DNA from: Saccoglossus kowalevskii
Taxonomy: Eukaryota; Hemichordata; Enteropneusta; Harrimaniidae
Direction: 5' to 3'
Length of the DNA: 12,878 bases
NCBI RefSeq assembly: GCF_000003605.2
Contig: NW_003121429.1
Span: 12,749 to 25,626 of the forward strand
The position numbers were made by a program, and so were the translations under genes. This document shows positions 1 through 7,824 of this stretch, one piece after another. Numbering within the stretch: position 1 is the stretch's first letter; the number at the start of each line of letters is the position of its first letter. The notes beneath the pieces are model-generated. The model was given only the letters and a program-made list of their open reading frames with translations, did not search any database and was not told where the DNA came from.

Positions 1-163
1 AATTTTCGCTGAAAAGGCTTTTTGGGTGTTTTGTATGGAATTTATTTTCACTGATTTTTAATGCGTTGAATGTGAAATCGCTGGATTTTATTTTCACGCA
101 ATCATCTCATCAGCGAAAATAGCGGAAATAAATTTCAAGCGAAAATAAAGTATTCTACAGTAT
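1..163 (+). mobile_element. MITE family C, copy 1 (cut by window start)
   Basis: An AT-rich inverted-repeat element whose 3' end reads GCGAAAATAAAGTATTCTACAGTA. Inside it AATTTTCGCTG, TTTATTTTCACTGATTTT and GCTGGATTTTATTTTCAC recur in the copies at 10326-10489 (opposite orientation) and 12236-12425. The left end lies outside the window. It has no coding capacity. Confidence 0.7.
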
Positions 164-208
164 GTGTTACAAACATGAAACGTATTTAGGCTGATTACTC
201 AGCTCAAT

Positions 209-324
209 TTAAAGGACGGTAGTCGTTGCGCAGCGGATGTTCGATTTTCCTATAAACAATGTTGTGTACGTCGCTATGAGTCCCATATCGAACAGAACGC
301 GGCGCGACAACCACCCGCCCTTAA
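209..324. mobile_element. Near-palindromic TTAA-flanked MITE, 116 bp (family D)
   Basis: It begins TTAAAGGACGGTAGTCGTTG and ends with the inverted counterpart TTGTCGCGC...GGGCGGTTAA-like (plus strand GCGCGACAACCACCCGCCCTTAA split over 302-324). About 17 of the first 23 bases pair, and the match extends through TGTTCGAT deeper in both arms. TTAA stands at both ends, as for piggyBac-type target sites. It is GC-richer than its surroundings, and no other copy is seen in this window. Confidence 0.6.
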
Positions 325-362
325 AAATGTGACAATTTTGAAAGCAAGCTAAGCTAGCTTTT

Positions 363-604
363 AACCCTTCTCACCACCAGACTTTCCCGCCCAAATTTGT
401 CAGCACTTTTTTCTCACATTCTTTAATATTTTGGAAATGAACCCTAATTTTGGAGCCAACAGATAAAATTTGAGTCTATTTTTAGTTTTTACCAAAAATA
501 TTTTACTATTTTTGTCCCTATCTTCCGAAGGAGAGTGCAGACTACATAATTGAAACTATTTTGTAAATTTGTGATGAAAAGACAGAATTTGTGATGAAAA
601 GGTT
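363..604 (+). mobile_element. MITE family B, copy 1
   Basis: The left terminus is AACCCTTCTCACCACCAG; the right end ATTTGTGATGAAAAGGTT is its approximate inverse. The interior words GAACCCTAATTTTGGAGCC, GAGTCTATTTTTAGTTTTTAC and TTGTCCCTATCTTCCGAAGG recur in four other copies. It carries a short internal direct repeat of AATTTGTGATGAAAAG near the right end. Confidence 0.7.
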
Positions 605-977
605 GAGAGATATCACTAAAAACAGTATTGACATAAAACGTGATACAGCAAGTGAAATAAATCAAATGATAACATCAGCAGACGATAAAGAACTTTTTTA
701 AACGCAAGTTTTAATTTTTTCTGATTTTCTGATTCTGATTTTCTGATTCTTGTGAATCACAACACAGTTTACTGTCTGAAAAAAGTCCTTGAAACATTTT
801 ATTTCAACGCCATAAGTTTAATGAATACATCAGCCACTGTCTTAATTTTCGTTTACTCATTTGTACGAATCGAACATATCTCATGAATAATTATTCAGAT
901 AATATAATGCTGAGCAACATGATTTGAAACAAACGCAATCTGAGCAAATATCGTACAGTAACTAAAACCAAATTAAC
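605..977. other. AT-rich stretch with a short CTGATT microrepeat
   Basis: Between two inverted-repeat elements I see no gene. The only structure is a short alternation of CTGATTTT and CTGATT units at about 720-750. Confidence 0.6.
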
Positions 978-1142
978 TGAAAGCGAGAGGATCGTCACCT
1001 GTGTATGCGCAGGAATTGAGTCCCAATCAACGATGACAACACACGCTAAAAACACAAAGGCTCATGGGTAGACGCATGTTTGTAAACAATGACACGCTAT
1101 GGCCATCTGACGCATGCGCAGGTGACGACACCCCTGCTCTAA
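978..1142 (+). mobile_element. MITE family A (TTAA type), copy 1, 165 bp
   Basis: The left end is TGAAAGCGAGAGGATCGTCA; the right end GGTGACGACACCCCTGCTCTAA is its inverse, with terminal TTAA decayed to TGAA and CTAA. Internal landmarks are GCAGGAATTGAGTCCC, AAAGGCTCATGGGTAGACGC and GACACGCTATGGCCATCTGA. It is the same length and orientation as the copy at 12003-12167. There is no coding capacity; the 65-codon frame across it is incidental. Confidence 0.75.
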
Positions 1143-1518
1143 AATGTAAAACTCACACTCTTACACGTAATCTACATGTTATACTTGATTCTGTTTTGAC
1201 CTTGAAGAAGCAATTAATGTTTCTGATTTCGTACAGAAACACAATATATCTGAATGGCTAATAGACCTATTGTGCTAAATCACAATGTATCCCAGAATTA
1301 GAACTTGGATGCCAAGCTTCTGTCGTTAGGAGAAAAATTCTCCACCTACTGTGGGGTCAAATCACCAAATATGGGCATGATAAACAAAAATTAAGGCGAC
1401 TTTTGGTCAACTTCGTCATTCTCAGACATTTACAAGATTCTGGTTAGAATAGTAAAAACAAGTATAATTGAAAATAGATGCCATGGAAACCGATCATCTT
1501 TATCACTGTACAAAAGCA
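1143..1518. other. Unassigned AT-rich sequence
   Basis: No exon, RNA gene or repeat that matches elsewhere in the window is seen here. Confidence 0.5.
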
Positions 1519-1668
1519 TGGAGCAGCAGCCATCTTGGGTCTGTCCATTCTGTATAGGAATGTACTGCTATTAAAAGAGGGGCGAATCTTGTTGGAGCAG
1601 CAGCCATCTTGGGTCAGACCATTCTGTATAGGAATGTAATGCTATTGCAGAGAGGGGCAAATCTTTAT
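1519..1668 (+). repeat. 74-bp direct duplication, two units
   Basis: Two tandem units start at GGAGCAGCAGCCATCTTGGG (1520 and 1594), each followed by CCATTCTGTATAGGAATGTA and an AGAGGGGC(G/A)AATCTT tail. The offset is 74 bp. The CATTC...GAATG core can fold as a short hairpin and has diverged relatives through about 2350. Confidence 0.8.
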
Positions 1669-1884
1669 GAATATCTAATACTTTAACAAAGACACTGATT
1701 TCTGACCATCAGAAAAATACTAAAATATAAACAAAAAAAGTTTGAGAAATTTATCAGTCTTTGCAGCATGTCACATTTTTATCAATTCCATCAGCAACAT
1801 GACATCGGTTCAGAATAAACTTGATCACAGACTCGTAACATACTTAATTGCCACCGAGCAATTACATATTCAAAAGTAAACAAA
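1669..1884. other. Unassigned AT-rich sequence
   Basis: No feature is supported here; it lies downstream of the presumed exon B transcript end. Confidence 0.4.
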
Positions 1885-2007
1885 ATGTTGGATTTTGATG
1901 AAGTACTCAGATCCCATGGCACACAAAAGCCAGACAATTTTTTAGAAATTTATTTACACTTTATGTACCAAGAAGAATTGGATAGATACTCGATAATTGA
2001 ATATTAA
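1885..2007 (+). other. Weak small ORF, 40 codons, protein-like composition
   Basis: ATG at 1885 to TAA at 2005-2007. The product starts MLDFDEVLRSHG and has a mixed, charged composition that looks less random than most short frames here. No family is recognised. The 30-nt stretch encoding FDEVLR recurs about 190 nt downstream in another frame (see 1997-2200), which could be a DNA duplication or the trace of a broken coding sequence. There is no visible promoter, acceptor or homologue. It is antisense to the presumed exon B 3' UTR. I would not call it a gene without transcript evidence. Confidence 0.15.
1949..1954 (-). promoter_or_regulatory. Candidate poly(A) signal for exon B transcripts
   Basis: AATAAA on the minus strand (TTTATT on plus) lies about 400 nt past the exon B stop, a spacing close to that of the exon A signal. 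Chance occurrence is possible in this AT-rich context. Confidence 0.38.
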
Positions 2008-2353
2008 TGATAAGGCAAACGTCAAGGGAGTTTCTGAAACTAGGCTGCACACTAATGTACTGGAAGAACAAAATGACAGATTTGATGAAGTACTCAGACC
2101 TGCAAATAGTCTATTGCATAGTTTGAGGGACACTTGGTTATCCATTGCACAGTCCACTAAGAGACTAAAAAAAAAGTGGAACATTCCATTATCTATGTAG
2201 GAATGAGACCTGAATATGTGAGGGATGAGAGTCCATTATTCTAATAGGGATGACACCAGTATAAACTTTTCGATATTCGGATAGATGTATACATGATTTA
2301 AAATATGAAGAAACTATTCTGGGACATTCCATTACACTGACAGGGGTGAGGTA
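1955..2353 (-). other. Presumed 3' UTR of exon B
   Basis: The stretch between the exon B TGA and the candidate AATAAA. On the plus strand it has several diverged repeats of a CATTCC...GGAATG type (near 2181-2201, 2231-2251 and 2324-2345), and the two ACATTCCA words at 2181 and 2324 look like TEAD (MCAT) sites. Two small plus-strand open frames overlap part of it and are listed separately. The extent is inferred. Confidence 0.3.
1997..2200 (+). other. Weak open frame after the FDEVLR small ORF
   Basis: An open frame with no ATG at its upstream end (TTG first) that runs to TAG at 2198-2200. It encodes a hydrophilic, helix-prone stretch containing DRFDEVLRP and ending in KRLKKKW. It overlaps the end of the 40-codon ORF in another frame, as a single-base indel inside a former coding sequence would produce. 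It could equally be chance. No domain is recognised. Confidence 0.13.
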
Positions 2354-2545
2354 TCACCAGTGCAATGTCTCAGCAAGGTGTGACTTCAGACTAATTCGCT
2401 TAATAAACTCGTAGCTGACGCAGATCATGAAACTCGTTGGCACGGTAGCCACGTATCGCGCTGTCAGTCCTTTTGTCAAGCCTTTCATCCCATCTTCTTT
2501 GATCAGTTCGTTGAAGGTCTCGATAATAGAAGTGCCGCCCGATAC
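2354..2545 (-). CDS. SLC25A44: SLC25A44-like carrier, alternative terminal exon B (helix 6 and C-terminus)
   Basis: This is the distal duplicate of the last exon. The acceptor is ATTCAATATTTTCAG, with a poorer pyrimidine tract than exon A. The exon opens GTA TCG (Val-Ser) at 2545 in phase 0 and has 63 codons before TGA at 2356-2354, ending LHW. All carrier landmarks are kept: EDGMKGLTKG for the matrix helix, TARY and a Pro-containing helix 6, and the gate motif YEFIKR. It matches exon A at 43 of 63 residues with no length change. In the block KGLTKGLTARY, identical in both, 8 of 11 codons differ only synonymously, which points to an old duplication kept by purifying selection. No second copy of the helix-5 exon is visible between 2546 and 6010, so this exon appears to depend on the upstream exon at 8972-9099. 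Alternative reading: the last exon of an adjacent paralogue whose other exons were lost. It is not a decayed pseudo-exon by any visible lesion. Confidence 0.85.
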   Translation of the reverse strand, partial: VSGGTSIIETFNELIKEDGMKGLTKGLTARYVATVPTSFMICVSYEFIKRISLKSHLAETLHW

Positions 2546-2819
2546 CTGAAAATATTGAATAATACTGAATTAATAATATGATTATTGAATTGTCAGTAAG
2601 ATAAGGAGTAATATTGTACAAATGTCTGTGAGTTAGGAGGTTTTATCAAGATGGAATTAAAAATTTGTCTTTTGTTGTCAATATGTATACCAGTTTTAAA
2701 AATGAGTGAAAAATAACTCACAGCAAAAAAATTTAAACAAAATTTTACCACAACACAATATTTTTTTTCGACTTGAATCCAGAAACAAATTTTTTATTTT
2801 TTTCTTATGTGTAATAGAA
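2546..2819 (-). other. Acceptor-proximal part of the intron before exon B
   Basis: Minus-strand intron sequence that ends in the exon B acceptor. It is AT-rich with no uninterrupted pyrimidine tract. Nothing else is recognised. Confidence 0.5.
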
Positions 2820-3028
2820 TTTTTCAACAGAGGAAGAGGTGTTGTATGGAAAATTAACAAAATAATGTCCCGTTTAATGTCTGAACATTCCTTCAGAAGA
2901 TTGGGACAAAAATTTCCAAATATTTTCAGTAAAAACTGAAAATTGACTTAAATGTTGGCTCCAAAATTATTGAAGAATATAAGAAAAAAAAGCTGAAAAT
3001 TTGGGAGGGAAAATCTAGTGAAAAGGTT
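2820..3028 (-). mobile_element. MITE family B, copy 2 (diverged left end)
   Basis: Antisense to copy 1. It shares GATTGGGACAAAAATTTCC, CAGTAAAAACTGAAAATTGAC, TTGGCTCCAAAATTATTGAAG and the terminal CTAGTGAAAAGGTT. The left boundary is approximate because the CACCACCAG terminus is not clear there. Confidence 0.55.
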
Positions 3029-3425
3029 AATTACAGAACAGACAAACTTCCACAAATTTTATCAGTCAGTGAAAATTGCAAAACTTTTGTAGCAGTGAAA
3101 ATTTTACAACACAATGTCAGCAACTTTAGGAAATTTGTCTTCAAGAATGACATCAAATCAACAAATCAGAAAATTCTTAACAGCAAAAATTAAACAGTTT
3201 ACAAAATTAATTCTTTGATCACCAAAGTCTACTTTTGTCACCTATCAGAATTTTTTTTACATATTTTTTTCTATACTCTTAATAATTTTGATAAAGGGTT
3301 GTAGTTCAAAAGAAATTATTTCAATCTGGCCCAAAATGAACACAGAAAAGCTTTCAAAAAACAAAAAAAATGTACAAAATCTCCCTTTCAAATTTGGGTT
3401 GGGAAAGTACAGCATTCAAAGGATC
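3029..3425. other. AT-rich intron sequence, nothing recognised
   Basis: A- and T-run-rich sequence between two family B elements. Small open frames only, with no protein-like content. Confidence 0.5.
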
Positions 3426-3655
3426 AACCTTTTCACCACCAGTTCCCTCTTTCTATTGCAAATTCAAAAAAATAGTTCTGTTTATAGTCTGCACTTTCCA
3501 CAAGATGACTGGGACAAAAAAAGCTAATTTTTTTGGAGTAAAAACTGAAAATTGACCTGAATTTTGTCGGTTGGCTTCAAAATTAGGGTTTATTTCCAGA
3601 AATATTAAAGAATATAAGAAAAAAATTGGCGAGAAAGTCTGGTGGTGAAAAATTT
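3426..3655 (-). mobile_element. MITE family B, copy 3 (best-preserved termini)
   Basis: It starts AACCTTTTCACCACCAG and ends CTGGTGGTGAAAAATTT, so the terminal inverted repeat CACCACCAG is intact at both ends. The interior matches copies 1, 2, 4 and 5. Length is 230 bp. It overlaps two incidental short plus-strand frames. Confidence 0.75.
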
Positions 3656-4145
3656 AATGAACAGAAGATATTGTTTTTAAAAAAGCAAGTGAAGACAAGG
3701 TGTCAATGGTGAGATCACACAATAATATAAAATTTCAGTAAGATAGGGGAACTTCCAAAATGTAATTTTTACTGAATTGTTCCTGACCTTTCATATCCAA
3801 GTTTACTACTGACAGACGAAACAAAGATTATGCAAATTTATTTTGTGAAAAATTACAACAGTTGATTTTGGCATTGAAACTCCCAAATAAATTATATACA
3901 ATGTACTTGTCTCTTGTTTTCCACATAGTTATGGTCCCAACATGAAAAAGTGTGCAACTATAACAGTTTAAAGGTTTTAAAAAGATTTGAAATGTCTGGC
4001 AATCCTGTAAACTTGTTAGAAGAGTTAGGGGTGCTTCACTTGTGTATAAGAGTTACATTGTAGAGTGTGCTCAGAAATGTGGCAAAGTTAGGGGTGCTTT
4101 CACACACAAAATAAAGTGAGGAGAAATTAATATCAAATAAAAATT
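3656..4145. other. AT-rich intron sequence, nothing recognised
   Basis: Only a short repeated phrase, GTTAGGGGTGCTTCAC and GTTAGGGGTGCTTTCAC (about 4024 and 4087), stands out. No gene is seen. Confidence 0.5.
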
Positions 4146-4536
4146 TGTTTGGTATTCATTGTTTGTTTATTTGGTATTGTGTGTTTGTTTGGTATTTCTT
4201 TATTGTGTGTTTGTGGAATTTATTGCTTCTTTGGTATTGTTTATTTGGTATTTATTGCATGTTTGTTTAGTATTTATTGTGTGTTTGTTTGGTATTTATT
4301 GTTTGTTTGTTTGATATTTATTGTTTGTCTGTTTGGTATTTATTGTGTGTTTGTTTGGTATTTATTGTTTGTTTGGTATTTATTGTGTGTTTGTTTGGTA
4401 TTTATTGCGTGTTTGTTTAGTATTTATTGTGTGTTTGTTTGGTATTTATTGTGTGTTTGTTTGGTATTGTGTGTTTGTTTGGTATTAATTGTGTGTTTGT
4501 TTGGTATTTATTGTGTGTTTGTTTGGTATTTATATG
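4146..4536. repeat. 22-bp G/T-rich minisatellite
   Basis: Tandem units of about 22 bp built from GGTATTTATTG followed by TGTGTTTGTTT, with shorter variants at the left end. There is almost no C on the plus strand, hence a spurious 148-codon frame and an antisense frame. On the minus strand, the gene's sense strand, most units contain AATAAA, about 15 in all. Confidence 0.9.
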
Positions 4537-4785
4537 TACAAGCCCAATATCATGGTGTTGAAGCAAACCAGATATGTTGCATACATGTGTATTAGTTCCC
4601 ACATTGCAAGTACAAGTTATAGACTGAACAGAAATGCATTTTATTAGCAAGATATTTATGGGCACTTGAATGGATAATGTAAGGTGTGAAAATAGCAGCC
4701 ATTTCACAGGCACTTTAATAAAGCTATTTCAGCAAAGCTCTTGAATAAACCTACGTAACCTAAAATGTATAACTATAGTCTCTAT
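4537..4785. other. Unassigned spacer between minisatellites
   Basis: AT-rich sequence of about 250 bp with no recognised feature. Confidence 0.4.
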
Positions 4786-5475
4786 ACCGGTATGTACTAT
4801 AGTCTCCCTAGCTATGGAATGACTAATTAGCATATCTGTTTTAGTCTCCCAAGCTTTATGTACATAGAATGATTAATTAGCATATCTGATATAGTCTCCC
4901 TAGCTTTATGTCTATAAAATAACTAACTAGCATATCTGATATAGTCTCCCTAGCTTTATGTATATGGATGACTAATTAGCATATCTGTTATAGTCTCCCT
5001 AGCTTTATGTCCATGGAATGATTAATTAGCATATCTGATAGTCTCCCTAGCTTTATGTATATGGAATGACTAATTAGCATATCTGATGTAGTTTCCCTAG
5101 CTTTATGTCTATAGAATAACTAACAAGCATATCTGATATCGCCTCCCTGGCTGTATGTATATGGAATGACTAATTAGCATATATAATATAGCCTCCCTAG
5201 CTTTATGTCTATGGAATGACTAATTAGCATATATGATAGTCTCCCTAGCTTTATGTCTATGGAATGATTAATTAGCATATCTGATATAGTCTCCCGAGCT
5301 TTACGTATATGGAATGACTAATTAGCATATCTAATATAGCCTCCCTAGTTTTATGTATATGGATGACTAATTAGCATATCTGATATAGTCTCCCTAGCTT
5401 TATGTATATGCAATGGGTAATTAGCATATTGGATATAGTATCCCAAGCCCTATGTCTATGCAACAGCTTATTACC
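4786..5475. repeat. 50-bp satellite array, about 13-14 units
   Basis: Units of 48-52 bp carry TAGTCTCCCTAGCTTTATGT, then TATGGAATGA and CTAATTAGCATATCTGATA. Units differ by point changes and 1-2 bp indels. The most conserved segment is TAATTAGCATAT, containing a homeodomain-type TAATTA and an octamer-like ATTAGCAT. It lies between exons A and B. No spacers separate the units, so it is not a CRISPR. Confidence 0.92.
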
Positions 5476-5590
5476 AGATCCAGTTTTTGAAACAAGAAAA
5501 AATATACCAAAGTTATTAGTTTATGAAAAACAATCACAACATTCTCAAGGCAATTTGATCCAAATTAAAATTTCTATTACTAGGCATATA

Positions 5591-5628
5591 CAATGCATTA
5601 TGGGAGAAAATCTCCCATTGAATGATTG
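5591..5628. other. Perfect short hairpin beyond exon A poly(A) signal
   Basis: ATGGGAGA (5600-5607) and TCTCCCAT (5611-5618) form an 8-bp stem with a 3-nt AAA loop, flanked by an imperfect CAAT...ATTG outer stem. On the minus strand it starts about 18 nt after the candidate AATAAA. Confidence 0.45.
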
Positions 5629-5645
5629 TATATAATTTTTAACTT

Positions 5646-5651
5646 TTTATT
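5646..5651 (-). promoter_or_regulatory. Candidate poly(A) signal for exon A transcripts
   Basis: AATAAA on the minus strand (TTTATT on plus) lies about 360 nt past the exon A stop in AT-rich sequence. A short perfect hairpin lies just beyond it. AT-rich DNA gives this hexamer often by chance, so this is only positional support. Confidence 0.4.
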
Positions 5652-6010
5652 TAATTTTTAATAGCATAATTTGAATTTAAATAAATTATTTAAAAATAGA
5701 AAGCAGTGCAAAATGAATATTAATCCCATTGTCTAGTAACCCAAATTTTGATTTTCGGTATGCTTAGGGTACTGAAAACACAAGCCAAATGTTTTCAATC
5801 GGGAATCCCACATTTGGAAAACCCTGCCCAATTGTTGAAAAGAGTACACCCACAATGCAACACATGTGAAAGCCTGGCTAAGTTGGGTATAATTATGAAA
5901 CTGAGTACACTTAACTTCAGCAAAATTCTTAAAATGGCCGCCTGAGTCTACTAACAATTACTCCTAGATTGCCACAAATTTCAGTCCCCAAGTTTCAACT
6001 TACAATTTGT
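5652..6010 (-). other. Presumed 3' UTR of exon A
   Basis: This is the interval between the exon A TAG and the first good minus-strand AATAAA. It has no homology to the repeat families elsewhere in the window and no protein-like reading that I trust; short open frames exist on both strands. It contains AGGCGGCCAT at 5935-5944 (minus), a word also found at the helix-5 exon donor. The end is inferred from the hexamer only. Confidence 0.35.
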
Positions 6011-6202
6011 CTACCACTCCCTTTCTTGCAACAGGTGAGATTTCAGACTAACTCGTTTTATGAACTCATAGCTAACTGTTAACATAAAACTAGTCGGTAT
6101 TGTCGACAAATATCTTGCAGTCAGGCCTTTGGTCAGCCCTTTAAGACCCTCCTCTTTTAGAAGCTGTACAAATGTCTGTATGATTGTACTGCCACCAGTC
6201 AC
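6011..6202 (-). CDS. SLC25A44: SLC25A44-like carrier, terminal exon A (helix 6 and C-terminus)
   Basis: This is the proximal of two homologous last exons. The acceptor TTTTTCTCCAG has a good pyrimidine tract. The exon begins GTG ACT (Val-Thr) at 6202 in phase 0 and runs 63 codons to TAG at 6013-6011, ending EREW. The content is the second half of carrier repeat 3. A matrix-helix motif (EGLKGLTKG, fitting [DE]G...[KR]G) is followed by transmembrane helix 6 with a central Pro, then the cytoplasmic-gate motif YEFIKR fitting [FY][DE]xx[KR], then a short polar tail ending in Trp. From memory the human SLC25A44 tail also ends in Trp. It joins in frame to the exon at 8972-9099, giving RLQ-VTGG. That intron is 2769 bp and filled with tandem repeats. 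There are no frameshifts or internal stops. It shares 43 of 63 residues with exon B 3.5 kb downstream. Confidence 0.9.
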   Translation of the reverse strand: MTGGSTIIQTFVQLLKEEGLKGLTKGLTARYLSTIPTSFMLTVSYEFIKRVSLKSHLLQEREW

Positions 6203-6294
6203 CTGGAGAAAAATAATTCAAAGTAACGGAACACTTTATTCTTGTGATTTTTATTATCCTCGCTGTTTTATTGCATTATTTTGCTCAATGTTTA

Positions 6295-7400
6295 GTAATG
6301 TTCTTATGAAAATGACAATGTTGCAAGAGAAACCAATTCAGAGAGACAATGTTTTATTGCATTTTTTGCACAATGTTTAGTAATGTTCTTATGAACATGA
6401 TGTTGCAAAAGAATGTAATGTTCTTATGAATATGAAAATGTTGTAAGAGAAACCAATTCAGAGATACAATGTTATATTGTAGAATATTTAGTAATGTTCT
6501 TATGAAAATGACAATGTTGCAAGAGAAACCAATTCAGAGATACAATGTTTCATTGCATTTTTGCACAATGTTCAGTAATGTTCTTATGAACATGATGTTG
6601 CAAAAGAATATAATCTTCTTATGAATATAAAAATGTTGCAAGAGAAACCAATTCAGAGATACAATGTTTCATTGCATTTTTGCACAATGTTCAGTAATGT
6701 TCTTATGAACATGGTTGTTGCAAAAGAATATAATCTTCTTATGAATATAAAAATGTTGCAAGAGAAACCAATTCAGAGATACAATGTTTCATTGCATTTT
6801 TGCACAATGTTCAGTAATGTTCTTATGAACATGATGTTGCAAAAGAATGTAATGTTCTTATGAATATGAAAATGTTGTAAGAGAAACCAATTCAGAGATA
6901 CAATGTTATATTGTAGAATATTTAGTAATGTTCTTATGAAAATGACAATGTTGCAAGAGAAACCAATTCAGAGAGACAATGTTTTATTGCATTTTTTGCA
7001 CAATGTTTAGTAATGTTCTTATGAACATGATGTTGCAAAAGAATGTAATGTTCTTATGAATATGAAAATGTTGTAAGAGAAACCAATTCAGAGATACAAT
7101 GTTATATTGTAGAATATTTAGTAATGTTCTTATGAAAATGACAATGTTGCAAGAGAAACCAATTCAGAGATACAATGTTTCATTGCATTTTTGCACAATG
7201 TTCAGTAATGTTCTTATGAACATGATGTTGCAAAAGAATATAATCTTCTTATGAATATAAAAATGTTGCAAGAGAAACCAATTCAGAGATACAATGTTTC
7301 ATTGCATTTTTGCACAATGTTCAGTAATGGTCTCGTGAACATGATGTTGCAAAAGAATGTAATGTTCTTATGAATATGACAATGTTGCAAGAGAAACCAA
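6295..7400. repeat. Higher-order tandem repeat, 630-bp period
   Basis: Built from related subunits beginning AATGTTCTTATGAA and containing ATGTTGCAAGAGAAACC and CAATTCAGAGA(T/G)ACAATG; a 119-120-bp period is clear at 6578-6830. The block 6295-6692 recurs almost unchanged at 6925-7322, an offset of 630. It lies in the intron upstream of exon A. The 80- and 83-codon frames are products of the repeat. Confidence 0.9.
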
Positions 7401-7509
7401 TTGGTTGGTTGTTGGTTAATGTTCAAAATTTAATGAATGTATTGCCTACATTGTTCGCATTCATTTGCTTATCCAAGAAAATGTTCAGCAGGCATCGCTG
7501 GCAAATGAT

Positions 7510-7669
7510 TCAAAGCAGGCAAGTTGTCACCTGCATATGCACCAGACGGGCGTGTGTGATTGCTTAAAAACAAGTATCTACCCATGAGCCTTTGCATTTT
7601 TAGCATGCATTATTATCGTCCCTCTCTGCCTCATAAATTGTTCGCAGATGACAACCCCTTCTACTTTAA
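7510..7669 (-). mobile_element. MITE family A (TTAA type), copy 2, inverted
   Basis: The left end is TCAAAGCAGGCAAGTTGTCA and the right end is TGACAACCCCTTCTACTTTAA. The internal TCTACCCATGAGCCTTTGCA shows it is inverted relative to copies 1 and 4. The TTAA is intact on the right and TCAA on the left. More diverged than the others. Confidence 0.7.
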
Positions 7670-7824
7670 GACTACTACCAAACATTGAACAAAAATATTG
7701 GTTTTGCACCAAAGAAAAATCTGTGGAGTATTTTGATTTCTGTCATTTAGTTTTGTAACTTTGACCAAAATAAAATTTTTTTTTTTACAACAATGAAGGT
7801 ACATTTCACAACATTTTAAATTTG
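7670..7824. other. Unassigned intron sequence
   Basis: AT-rich spacer with a T-run near 7776; nothing is recognised. Confidence 0.4.

Noticed and set aside
2354-2545. Exon B as a pseudogene or retrocopy fragment
   Set aside because: It has an intact acceptor, correct phase, no frameshift, an in-frame stop at the same length as exon A, and mostly synonymous differences at shared residues. A retrocopy would carry upstream exon sequence without the acceptor.
4149-4595. 148-codon frame rich in Phe, Cys, Leu and Val that looks like a membrane protein
   Set aside because: It is the translation of the 22-bp G/T minisatellite; the hydrophobic look follows from T-rich codons.
4786-5475. Possible CRISPR array
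   Set aside because: Units are contiguous with no unique spacers, and the context is eukaryotic. It is a satellite. The same holds for the 41-bp array at 12490-12878.
6621-6863. 80-codon frame with an internal peptide repeat
   Set aside because: It comes from the 119-120-bp repeat of the 630-bp array and has no conserved-domain look.
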